This document shows positions 25,404 to 31,315 of a stretch of 64,000 nt of DNA, one piece after another. Source of the stretch: Candidatus Borkfalkia stercoripullorum. Lineage in GTDB: Bacteria; Bacillota; Clostridia; Christensenellales; Borkfalkiaceae. The first letter of the stretch is position 1, and each line of letters starts with the position of its first letter. The notes under the pieces were generated by a model. The model saw nothing but the letters and a program-made list of their open reading frames with translations, had not been told where the DNA came from and ran no database searches. Where the stretch lies: assembly GCA_019119395.1 (NCBI GenBank), contig DWXC01000009.1:48156-112155 (forward strand), given 5' to 3'. The position numbers were made by a program, and so were the translations under genes.

Positions 25404-25892
25404 TTATGCGTTTACCCGGACGCCGGCAATGTGTAAAAAACGCGCCTTTTCAAACACATACGAGCCGAGCGGTTTGTCATAAGCGTCGTAAGAATGCGCG
25501 GCGACGAGGGGCTCTCCGAAGAAAAACCCGCTCACGATGCAGGTATGGTAAAAATCCCCCGTTTCCCTCCCGAGCTGTATCACATCCCCGATTTGCAGGG
25601 CGCGCGCGCCCGTCTCTTCGGCAAACGGCCCCGCACCGCTGTTTTGCGTCAGAAAGTTGTAAAAAAATTCAACGCCCGTCCAGGACGCCGTCCTGTCGTT
25701 CGCGCTCCTGTAAAACCAGCCCGTGACCGGGGCGGTATTCATGACGCCGCTCCCCGCATAAAGGCATTGCGAAACGAAATTCGTGCAATCGCCCCCGATG
25801 TCCGAAAAGTCGTAATAAGCGGGGTTGCGGCGGAATGCCCACAGCTTTGCGTAAGCGGCGGCTTTGGTGCGGTCATAGTCGATCGTTCTCAT
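25404..25892 (-). CDS. Amidase-domain (Amidase_6) protein
   Basis: A 162-residue protein consisting of one putative amidase domain, a cysteine-peptidase-like family usually found on surface or spore proteins. The hallmark YYDFSDIGGDCTNFVSQCL places the predicted nucleophile Cys at about residue 36; the partner His probably lies in YHTCIV or AHSYDAYD. It has no signal peptide, so it would act inside the cell, spore or forespore, or be released by lysis. The ATG at 25892 is where the domain begins. It has no SD and sits 6 nt after a TATACT box, so it is probably leaderless. The substrate is unknown. Confidence 0.8.
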   Translation of the reverse strand: MRTIDYDRTKAAAYAKLWAFRRNPAYYDFSDIGGDCTNFVSQCLYAGSGVMNTAPVTGWFYRSANDRTASWTGVEFFYNFLTQNSGAGPFAEETGARALQIGDVIQLGRETGDFYHTCIVSGFFFGEPLVAAHSYDAYDKPLGSYVFEKARFLHIAGVRVNA

Positions 25893-25898
25893 GCTTTC

Positions 25899-25904
25899 AG
25901 TATA
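25899..25904 (-). promoter_or_regulatory. -10 box of the amidase gene
   Basis: TATACT on the minus strand followed by GAAAGC and then the ATG: the same spacing as at the pentapeptide-repeat gene, predicting a transcript that starts at the start codon. The -35 region is poor. Confidence 0.5.
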
Positions 25905-25932
25905 TTCGCCCGGCGGTTTTTCCGTGCGGGCA

Positions 25933-25961
25933 TTGATTTTTTCTGCGCCGTATGCTATAAT
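25933..25961 (+). promoter_or_regulatory. Promoter of the CAT-like gene
   Basis: TTGATT (25933-25938), 17-nt spacer, TATAAT (25956-25961), about 15 nt before the expected ribosome-binding region (AAAGGACGG). Confidence 0.8.
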
Positions 25962-25981
25962 GAGAAAGGACGGAGGCTGTT

Positions 25982-26629
25982 ATGGCATTTCACAAAACGA
26001 CGCCCGAAGCGCTCGGCAGGGCGGACGAGTTTTATCATTTTACCGAAGAGGTTCCCTGCTCGTTCAGTTTTTGCGCCGATATCGACGTCACCGCGCTTTA
26101 CGGGCGGGTAAAAAGGGAAGGGGTCAGGTTTTTCCCCGCATTTTTGCATTGCCTCGCCGCAGAGGTCAACGCGCGGCGGGAATTCCGCATGCACGAAAAC
26201 GCGGCGGGCGAACTCGGCTGGTTTGACAGCACAAATCCATGCTACACCGTCTTTCACGAGGAGCAAAAGCGCTTTACCGACGTATGGACGGAGTACGACG
26301 AAGATTTTTCCGTCTTTTACGAACGGTATCTTCGCGACCGAAAAGAATACGGCGGGCGTGAGATGAAACCTTCCAAACCGTACGAAGATGAAAACCTCTT
26401 CAACGTATCCTGCATACCCTGGGCAAGTTTTACGGGATTCGGCCTGAACGTACCCAAAAGCATGCGGTTCTTTTCCCCGATTTTTACCGTAGGCAAATAT
26501 TACCTGCGGGAAGGGAAGTTATATATGCCTTTTGCCGCGCAGGTACACCATGCCGTATGCGACGGCTGGCACGTCGCCGCGTTCGTGAACGGGCTGCAGG
26601 AGCGGATGAACGATTTCCTGAAAAAATGA
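25982..26629 (+). CDS. Chloramphenicol acetyltransferase-like protein
   Basis: A 215-residue acyltransferase of the type-A CAT fold. The catalytic motif HHAVCDGWH is at about 189-197, and the tail NGLQERMNDFL is typical. Length and the FFPAFLHCLAAEVN and SIPWASFTGF-like (SCIPWASFTGFGLN) segments also match. Many chromosomal relatives in Clostridia are annotated as CAT yet have not been shown to acetylate chloramphenicol, so resistance is possible but unproven. It is a lone gene with its own promoter; no mobile element is beside it. Confidence 0.82.
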   Translation: MAFHKTTPEALGRADEFYHFTEEVPCSFSFCADIDVTALYGRVKREGVRFFPAFLHCLAAEVNARREFRMHENAAGELGWFDSTNPCYTVFHEEQKRFTDVWTEYDEDFSVFYERYLRDRKEYGGREMKPSKPYEDENLFNVSCIPWASFTGFGLNVPKSMRFFSPIFTVGKYYLREGKLYMPFAAQVHHAVCDGWHVAAFVNGLQERMNDFLKK

Positions 26630-26635
26630 AAGCGC

Positions 26636-26667
26636 AACGGGCGCACCGCAAAAGCGGCGCGCCCGTT
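26636..26667 (+). terminator. Weak terminator-like hairpin after the CAT-like gene
   Basis: AACGGGCGC pairs with GCGCCCGTT; only three T follow, so efficiency is doubtful. Confidence 0.4.
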
Positions 26668-26718
26668 TGGCGGTGCTCCGTAAAAAAGGAATGACGGGAA
26701 CGGCGGAAAGGCGAACGT

Positions 26719-26925
26719 TTAAAAATCTTTTCTGCCCGTCAGAACGTCGAGGTCGACTTCGAAGTAATCGGCGATCTTGCACAGGTTTTCAAGCCCTATC
26801 TCGCGCTGGCCGTGCAAATAGCGAGACAGCGTTTGTTGAGGTATCCCGATTTCTTTCGCAACGCGGCTGACGCTCCGTTCCGCGATCAGTTCTTTCAGGT
26901 TTTCGGCGAATTTTTCGACATACAT
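26719..26925 (-). CDS. XRE-family transcriptional repressor
   Basis: A 68-residue single-domain helix-turn-helix protein. VAKEIGIPQQTLSRYLHGQREI (about 22-43) is a classic Cro/CI-type HTH, followed by LENLCKIADYFEVDLDVLTG. It has no sensory domain. Immediately upstream are two palindromes with an identical core, one abutting its own start and one inside a divergent promoter, so it very likely represses itself and the divergent transcript. There is no SD; the possible -10 (TAAAAT) lies 10 nt before the ATG, giving an almost leaderless message. Confidence 0.85.
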   Translation of the reverse strand: MYVEKFAENLKELIAERSVSRVAKEIGIPQQTLSRYLHGQREIGLENLCKIADYFEVDLDVLTGRKDF

Positions 26926-26928
26926 ACA

Positions 26929-26958
26929 AATATTTTACACCAATCGGTGTAAAATATT
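26929..26958. promoter_or_regulatory. XRE operator O1
   Basis: Perfect inverted repeat with 13-bp arms (AATATTTTACACC at 26929-26941, its complement at 26946-26958) and the central tetramer AATC. It covers the probable -10 of the repressor gene. The core ACACC-N4-GGTGT is identical in O2. Confidence 0.8.
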
Positions 26959-26986
26959 TGACTTACACCAATCGGTGTGATACAAT
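26958..26986 (+). promoter_or_regulatory. Divergent promoter with XRE operator O2 in its spacer
   Basis: TTGACT (26958-26963), 17-nt spacer, TACAAT (26981-26986). The second palindrome, ACACC-AATC-GGTGT at 26965-26978, fills the spacer exactly, so binding would block RNA polymerase. The downstream transcript would end at the hairpin at 27028-27061. Confidence 0.8.
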
Positions 26987-26992
26987 AGGCGC

Positions 26993-27064
26993 ATAAAAGG
27001 CAATCATGGGAAAACAAATGAGGAATTAAAAATGCGTCCGCGGGAGAGCGGGCGCATTTTTGTT
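26993..27064 (+). ncRNA. Short transcript predicted from the XRE-controlled promoter
   Basis: Between the repressible promoter and a good terminator there are only about 70 nt. They hold one tiny open frame, ATG 27006 to TAA 27029 (MGKQMRN), preceded by AAAAGG at short spacing. The product may be a regulatory small RNA, a leader peptide, or the remnant of a deleted target gene. No sequence family recognised. Confidence 0.45.
27028..27064. terminator. Bidirectional terminator
   Basis: A 14-bp stem (AAAAATGCGTCCGC with GCGGGCGCATTTTT, one wobble pair) with a 6-nt loop and T runs on both sides. It ends the short plus-strand RNA and the minus-strand flavin reductase-rubredoxin message. Confidence 0.85.
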
Positions 27065-27107
27065 TCGAAAAACGGGGAGGAGCTTGCCGACTCCCTCCGT
27101 TCGCGGG

Positions 27108-27740
27108 TCAAGACTTTTTGAAAACGGATTTCGGCTGCCCGCAGATCGGGCATGTCCAGCCGTCGGGGAGGTCTTCGAAAGGCACGTTGCCCGAATAGAC
27201 GTGCCCGCAGACGGAGCAGATGTATTTGTCTTTCGGGCTTTCTTCCGCGATGTAAGTGGGCGCGTTTTTCGCCGTTTTGCCCTTGACGACGTTGTGGTAA
27301 TAGGCGTAAGTCATGGGGGGATTGTCGCTCAAAACGTCCGCGCCGATCACTTCGCCCAAGAACACCGTATGGGTGGGGGAATCCATCGTATCGATGACCC
27401 TGCACGCGATGTACGCGCAGCTGTCCGTCACAACGGGCAGAGCGTCTTTGACCGCATAGGGCACGGAAGAAAATTTGTCAAAGTCTTTCCCCGAGCGGAA
27501 ACCGAACGTGCCTATGATGGACGGATCGCTGTTTTCCGCAAGTACCGAAACGGCGAAATGCCCGCAATCGGCGATGCATTTGTTGGTATAATTGTCCTTG
27601 TTGATGCTGACCATCACGGTGGCGGGCGTCGCGGTGATCTGCGCGGCGCAGTTCGCCGTGCAGCCGGTCGGCCTGCCGTTGTCCCAGGTGGAGACGATGT
27701 ACACGCCGTAAGACATGGCGTAAAACGCTTTCGGGTTCAT
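27108..27740 (-). CDS. Flavin reductase-rubredoxin fusion (Hrb/flavoredoxin type)
   Basis: A 210-residue electron carrier. Residues 1-155 form an FMN-binding split barrel ([34 protein letters not shown]). The C-terminal 45 residues are a rubredoxin with Cys pairs CSVCGHVY and CPICGQ. The same order occurs in high-molecular-weight rubredoxin, an NAD(P)H:rubredoxin oxidoreductase that feeds flavodiiron proteins and rubrerythrin in anaerobes. A role in reducing oxygen or peroxide is supported by rubrerythrin and a Fur/PerR gene next door. ATG 27740 has AAGGAG 9 nt upstream. Two copies of the structured repeat occupy the region just upstream, where its promoter should be. Confidence 0.88.
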   Translation of the reverse strand: MNPKAFYAMSYGVYIVSTWDNGRPTGCTANCAAQITATPATVMVSINKDNYTNKCIADCGHFAVSVLAENSDPSIIGTFGFRSGKDFDKFSSVPYAVKDALPVVTDSCAYIACRVIDTMDSPTHTVFLGEVIGADVLSDNPPMTYAYYHNVVKGKTAKNAPTYIAEESPKDKYICSVCGHVYSGNVPFEDLPDGWTCPICGQPKSVFKKS

Positions 27741-27762
27741 GATAAACTCCTTATAAATTTTG

Positions 27763-28000
27763 TTCACGAAAAATTGTTCACGAAAAATGATTTGTGCTGA
27801 CAAATCATTTTTCCGTGATTTGAGGGCGACACCGCCGCACGCCTTACGGCTGTCGGCGTTTTCTCCCTCTTTGCGCCCTTTTAGGGGCACACATAATATA
27901 CAAGGGCGCAAATTCACCCTCTTCCCGTAAGGCAAAGCGTTGCCAAATAGGGGTGCGCTGCGGAAAATTGCGATTTCCCTTGCGCGAATAAATATTTGCG
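27763..28000 (+). repeat. Structured repeat, copy A (tandem with copy B)
   Basis: About 238 bp. It starts with two TTCACGAAAAAT units and a long hairpin (GAAAAATGATTTG against CAAATCATTTTTC). Its core hairpin has arms TTGCGCCCTT (27871-27880) and AAGGGCGCAA (27902-27911) around a loop with AGGGGCACAC and ATAT, followed by ATTCACC. Next comes a GGCAA/TTGCC tetraloop hairpin. Copy B begins directly where it ends, sharing the TTCACGAAAA motif. Strand is given by the orientation of the shared core; the real transcribed strand is unknown. Confidence 0.8.
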
Positions 28001-28300
28001 TTCACGAAAAATTGTTCACGAAAAATGATTTGTGCTGACAAATCATTTTTCCGTGAGTTTCAAGAAAACCCCTTTGACCGCATATGCGGCGCAAACGGAG
28101 TTTTCCTCTGCGCGGCATTTTTAAGGGCACGCGAAATATGCAATGCCGCGCATTCACCTTTCCTGCGAAAGCCAAAGCATTGGCAAATTGAGTGAAAAAG
28201 CAAAAAGCGTGGTTTTTGCTTTTTCGCGTAATTGCTTGGATTCACGAAAACCTCGGCGTGAGGCGCCTGCGGTTTTTTGTGAGTTGAGGGGAAAACCATA
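28001..28300 (+). repeat. Structured repeat, copy B
   Basis: Starts with the same double TTCACGAAAAAT and 5' hairpin as copy A. Core arms are TGCGCGGCATT (28109-28119) and AATGCCGCGCA (28142-28152); the loop again carries AGGGCACGCGAAATAT and is followed by ATTCACC. Then come the hairpin GCCAA-AGCA-TTGGC, AAATTGAGTG, a hairpin with GCGTGG in its loop, and a second TTCACGAAAA near 28241 followed by a CCTCGGC/GCGCC hairpin and GTGAGTTGAGGGG. Confidence 0.8.
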
Positions 28301-28322
28301 CTGCTCTGCGGAATCTCGTTAC

Positions 28323-28350
28323 AAAAAATACGCCGTGAATGCGGCGCATT
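28323..28350 (-). terminator. Rubrerythrin terminator
   Basis: On the minus strand ATGCGCCG pairs with CGGCGTAT around a 6-nt loop, followed by six T, 16 nt after the rubrerythrin stop. Confidence 0.8.
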
Positions 28351-28365
28351 TTTCATGAAACGATA

Positions 28366-28911
28366 TCAATAGTTTTCCGCTTTCAGTTGGAAATATGCCT
28401 TGGGGTGAGAGCAGACGGGGCAGATCTCGGGGGCTTTTTTGCCGATTACGATATGCCCGCAGTTGGAACACTGCCAGATGCAGTCTTCGTCGCGCGAGAA
28501 AACGAGCCCGTTTTTCACGTTGTCCAAAAGGGCGAGATACCTCTTTTCGTGCTCTTTCTCGATCTCGCCGACCTTTTCGAACAGGAAGGCGATATGATCG
28601 AAGCCTTCTTCCTTCGCTTCTTTCGCAAAGGTCGCGTACATGTCCGTCCATTCGTAGTTTTCGCCCGCCGCCGCATCGATCAGGTTTTCTTCGGTAGAGG
28701 GGACGTCTCCGCCGTGCAGGAGTTTGAACCAGATCTTTGCGTGCTCCTTTTCGTTGTTCGCCGTCTCTTCGAAGAGATTGGCGATCTGCACGAAGCCGTC
28801 TTTTTTCGCTTTGCTCGCATAGTAAGTGTACTTGTTGCGCGCCTGCGATTCGCCCGCAAAAGCGGTCTGCAGATTCTGTTCCGTTTTGGTGCCTTTGAGT
28901 TCTTTTGCCAT
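28366..28911 (-). CDS. rbr: Rubrerythrin
   Basis: A 181-residue peroxide-reducing diiron protein of anaerobes. Residues 1-140 form the ferritin-like four-helix bundle with the Glu/His ligands ([38 protein letters not shown]). The C-terminal rubredoxin domain has [10 protein letters not shown] and [11 protein letters not shown]. Length is near the family norm. SD CGGAGG precedes the ATG. It follows the Fur/PerR gene by 18 nt in the same direction, so it is probably in the regulator's operon and induced by peroxide when the repressor is inactivated. Confidence 0.93.
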   Translation of the reverse strand: MAKELKGTKTEQNLQTAFAGESQARNKYTYYASKAKKDGFVQIANLFEETANNEKEHAKIWFKLLHGGDVPSTEENLIDAAAGENYEWTDMYATFAKEAKEEGFDHIAFLFEKVGEIEKEHEKRYLALLDNVKNGLVFSRDEDCIWQCSNCGHIVIGKKAPEICPVCSHPKAYFQLKAENY

Positions 28912-28929
28912 TTTGTGAAACCTCCGAAT

Positions 28930-29310
28930 TTATTTTTTATTTTTGCAGTCGGGGCACAGCCCGATCAGTTCGATAAGAACGCTTTCCACGGAAAAACCGT
29001 CCGTATTGCCGGAAAGAGCCACATCCGCCGCGCCGTCGGGCGCGTCGAACAGCCTGCCGCAGCCGCGGCAGCGCATGTGGTGATGTTCGCCCGTCCTGAA
29101 ATCGTAGCGGTCGGCGCCTTCGCTGACGTTTACTTTTTTGATCTGTCCCTGTTCGGAAAGAAGATTCAAATTCCTGTACACCGTCGCTTTGCTTATATGC
29201 GGGTGCTCCTTTACGATCTCCGAATAAACCTGTTCCGCGTCGGGGTGGTTATGCATCGAGCGCACCGTGTCAAGGACGAGCTGCCGCTGAATGGTGTTCC
29301 GATTATTCAT
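28930..29310 (-). CDS. perR: Fur-family regulator, probably PerR
   Basis: A 126-residue winged-helix metalloregulator. The DNA-binding helix region ISKATVYRNLNLLSEQGQI is typical Fur. The metal site includes EHHHMRCRGCG and the structural zinc pair CPDCK at the C-terminus (CRGCG with CPDC). Regulation of rubrerythrin immediately downstream and the short PerR-like length favour a peroxide sensor over an iron or zinc regulator; the precise metal cannot be read from sequence. Its promoter has a Fur/Per-type box at the start site, predicting autoregulation. Confidence 0.82.
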   Translation of the reverse strand: MNNRNTIQRQLVLDTVRSMHNHPDAEQVYSEIVKEHPHISKATVYRNLNLLSEQGQIKKVNVSEGADRYDFRTGEHHHMRCRGCGRLFDAPDGAADVALSGNTDGFSVESVLIELIGLCPDCKNKK

Positions 29311-29323
29311 AATTTTTCCCTAT

Positions 29324-29371
29324 TGATAATAATTACTGTTTATATTATATCACAGATTTAAAATTTGTCAA
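29324..29371 (-). promoter_or_regulatory. perR-rbr promoter and Fur/Per box
   Basis: Minus-strand TTGACA (29371-29366), 16-nt spacer and TATAAT (29349-29344). The start point near 29337 lies in a 7-1-7 element at 29324-29338 (TGATAAT-A-ATTACTG read on plus): one half matches the Fur consensus perfectly, the other at four of seven positions. Confidence 0.7.
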
Positions 29372-29398
29372 GGTTTTTGCGAAAAATTTTTGCAACTA

Positions 29399-29428
29399 TT
29401 GACAAATTCGGGCCGTATGCTTTATAAT
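29399..29428 (+). promoter_or_regulatory. Promoter of the ATC-hydrolase-like gene
   Basis: TTGACA (29399-29404), 18-nt spacer, TATAAT (29423-29428), divergent from the perR promoter. Confidence 0.75.
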
Positions 29429-29465
29429 AAAGGGGAGAGGAAGCTGCGGGCGAGCCGGAGGCGTT

Positions 29466-30074
29466 ATGATATACGAAAAAACGGAATTAAATTTTTTGGA
29501 GCGCGACTGTCTGTTGCAATTCGGCGAAAAGGAAGGCGCAAAAATATTCGGCCGCGCGTCAAAATTGTACGCGGAACTGATCGTGACCACCGATTATAAA
29601 AACGACCCGCTGTACGAAAGGCAACTGAAAGGCCTGGTATACCCGGTCATCGCGTATTACAAGACGCTTTTATCCGTCGGTTACCGCGAGCCGAACGCGC
29701 TCGGACTCGTGCGTACCGAGGTGGAGAAGGCGGCGAAAAACAGCGGCGACATTCTGCACGCGCAGCTGCGCAGGAATTTTCCTTTCCATGCGTTCCGCCG
29801 CAACATCAAAAATTTTATGGCGTATAAGTTCCCGGCGGGGGACTGGGTCTGCACGCCGCCGAAGGCGAAGGGCGGAAAAATCACTTTTCAGATCAGGCAA
29901 TGTCTTTATTATACGGTCGCGCATAAATTCGGATGCCCCGAGCTTTGCCCCGTGTTTTGCGACTACGAAAAGATCGCGTTTCACGGGCTCGGCCCGAAAA
30001 TCGTCTGCGAAAGGAGCGGGGAACTTGCCACCGGGCATGAAACGTGCGATTTTTGTTTCAAAAAAGGAAAATGA
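29466..30074 (+). CDS. L-2-amino-thiazoline-4-carboxylate hydrolase family protein
   Basis: A 202-residue protein whose C-terminal half matches the ATC hydrolase family: CPELCPVFCDYEKIAFHGL, then FERSG-like VCERSGELATGHETCDFCF. The founding Pseudomonas enzyme opens a thiazoline ring on the way to cysteine; most Firmicutes members have not been tested and may act on other substrates. No membrane span or signal is present. It is a single gene divergent from perR, with its own promoter and a strong terminator. The proximity to the oxidative-stress genes is only suggestive. Confidence 0.72.
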   Translation: MIYEKTELNFLERDCLLQFGEKEGAKIFGRASKLYAELIVTTDYKNDPLYERQLKGLVYPVIAYYKTLLSVGYREPNALGLVRTEVEKAAKNSGDILHAQLRRNFPFHAFRRNIKNFMAYKFPAGDWVCTPPKAKGGKITFQIRQCLYYTVAHKFGCPELCPVFCDYEKIAFHGLGPKIVCERSGELATGHETCDFCFKKGK

Positions 30075-30121
30075 AAGCGCAAAAACAAGGCGCGCCCTTT
30101 CCGGGCGCGCCTTAAAAAACG

Positions 30122-30155
30122 ACTCCCGCAGGAAATCCTGCGGGAGTTTTCGGTT
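30122..30155. terminator. Bidirectional terminator between convergent genes
   Basis: ACTCCCGCAGGA pairs with TCCTGCGGGAGT (12 bp, 2-nt loop), with T-rich tracts on both sides, between the ATC-hydrolase-like gene and fba. A further GC-rich palindrome (AAGGCGCGCCC type) lies just upstream at about 30089-30115. Confidence 0.85.
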
Positions 30156-30168
30156 TTTCGGAAAAAAC

Positions 30169-31104
30169 TTATGCCTTGTTGTCGGAGCCGAGCACGTCGA
30201 CGATCTTATGCTTGACGAGCTCTTTGACCGCCGCGCGCGCGTCGCCGAGGTACTGGCGGGGATCGAAGTGGTCGGGGTGCTCCGCAAAGTGTTTGCGGAT
30301 CGCCGCGGTGCAGGCCACGCGAAGGTCGGAGTCGATGTTGATCTTGCAGACCGCCATGGTAGCCGCCTTTCTGAGCATCTCTTCGGGGATGCCGATCGCG
30401 TCGGGCATTTTGCCGCCGAACTGGTTGATGATCGCGACTTTATCCTGCGGGACGGAGGACGCGCCGTGCAGTACGATCGGGAATCCGGGCAGACGTTTGC
30501 CGACTTCTTCGAGGATGTCGAAGCGCAGCTGCGGTTTCTGGCCGGGTTTGAATTTGTAAGCGCCGTGGCTGGTGCCGATCGCGATGGCGAGGGAGTCGCA
30601 GCCCGTCTTTTCGGTGAATTCGCAAACCTCGACGGGGTGGGTGAAGCAGGCGTCTTCCGCTTTCACGTTGACCGCGTCTTCGATGCCCGCGAGCTGGCCG
30701 AGCTCGGCCTCGACGACGACGCCCCTGTCGTGCGCGTAAGCGACGACTTTTTTCGTGATCTCGATGTTTTCGGCGAACGCGTGGTGAGACGCGTCGATCA
30801 TGACGGAAGTAAAGCCGTCGTCGATGGCGGACTTGCACGCTTCGAAGTCGGCGCCGTGGTCAAGGTGCATGACGATGGGGATGTCCGTCGTTTCCACCGC
30901 GGCCTCGATGAGGTGTTTGAGGTAGACGGGGTTCGCATATTTGCGCGCACCTGCGGAAACCTGCAGGATCAGGGGGGACTTGCATTCCTGGCCCGCTTCA
31001 ACGATTCCCTGAATGGTCTCCATGTTGTTGACGTTGAACGCGCCGACAGCATAGCCGCCTTTATAGGCTTTTTTGAACATTTCGGTCGATGTAACCAAAG
31101 GCAT
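30169..31104 (-). CDS. fba: Class II fructose-bisphosphate aldolase
   Basis: A zinc-dependent aldolase of 311 residues that splits fructose 1,6-bisphosphate in glycolysis. The TIM barrel carries HLDHGADF and IGTSHGAYKF (zinc His ligands) and VLHGASSVP (third His and phosphate loop). The start at MPLVTSTEM is chosen because GGAGGAATC precedes ATG 31104; an in-frame start farther up would include the promoter. It is the first of five glycolytic genes within 18 kb, but on the opposite strand to the others, with its own promoter. Confidence 0.95.
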   Translation of the reverse strand: MPLVTSTEMFKKAYKGGYAVGAFNVNNMETIQGIVEAGQECKSPLILQVSAGARKYANPVYLKHLIEAAVETTDIPIVMHLDHGADFEACKSAIDDGFTSVMIDASHHAFAENIEITKKVVAYAHDRGVVVEAELGQLAGIEDAVNVKAEDACFTHPVEVCEFTEKTGCDSLAIAIGTSHGAYKFKPGQKPQLRFDILEEVGKRLPGFPIVLHGASSVPQDKVAIINQFGGKMPDAIGIPEEMLRKAATMAVCKINIDSDLRVACTAAIRKHFAEHPDHFDPRQYLGDARAAVKELVKHKIVDVLGSDNKA

Positions 31105-31141
31105 GATATGATTCCTCCGATAAAATTTTTTATCTTCTCTT

Positions 31142-31170
31142 ATTGTACACCAAACGGGAATAAAAATCAA
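31142..31170 (-). promoter_or_regulatory. fba promoter
   Basis: On the minus strand TTGATT (31170-31165), 17-nt spacer, TACAAT (31147-31142); the leader contains a small GATAAAA/TTTTATC hairpin next to the SD. Confidence 0.8.
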
Positions 31171-31215
31171 TTTAATTTGCGAAAATATCGGTAAATCGCT
31201 TTTAATTTTTTTCCG

Positions 31216-31253
31216 TCGGGTGATATAATATATTTCGGGTGATATAATATATT
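31216..31253 (+). repeat. Tandem 19-bp duplication of an extended -10 promoter
   Basis: Two perfect, directly adjacent copies of a 19-bp unit beginning TCGGGTGATATAAT (31216-31234 and 31235-31253). Each contains an extended -10 (TGATATAAT), giving two start sites 19 nt apart for the aminopeptidase gene at 31316. Neither copy has a good -35. Confidence 0.8.
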
Positions 31254-31315
31254 AAGGAAAAAGAGCCGCGGTTTTTGTTTGCGGCGCGCTTTCCGAAAGA
31301 AAAGGAGATGATATC

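Noticed and set aside
25982..26629. Acquired chloramphenicol-resistance gene
   Set aside because: No mobile DNA is adjacent, base composition matches the chromosome, and many chromosomal CAT-like proteins have not been shown to confer resistance.
28060..28356. Open frame of 98 codons on the minus strand in repeat copy B
   Set aside because: It lies in the structured repeat, its parallels in copies A and C are not conserved as full-length protein, and it has no SD. The base-paired stems explain the sequence better.
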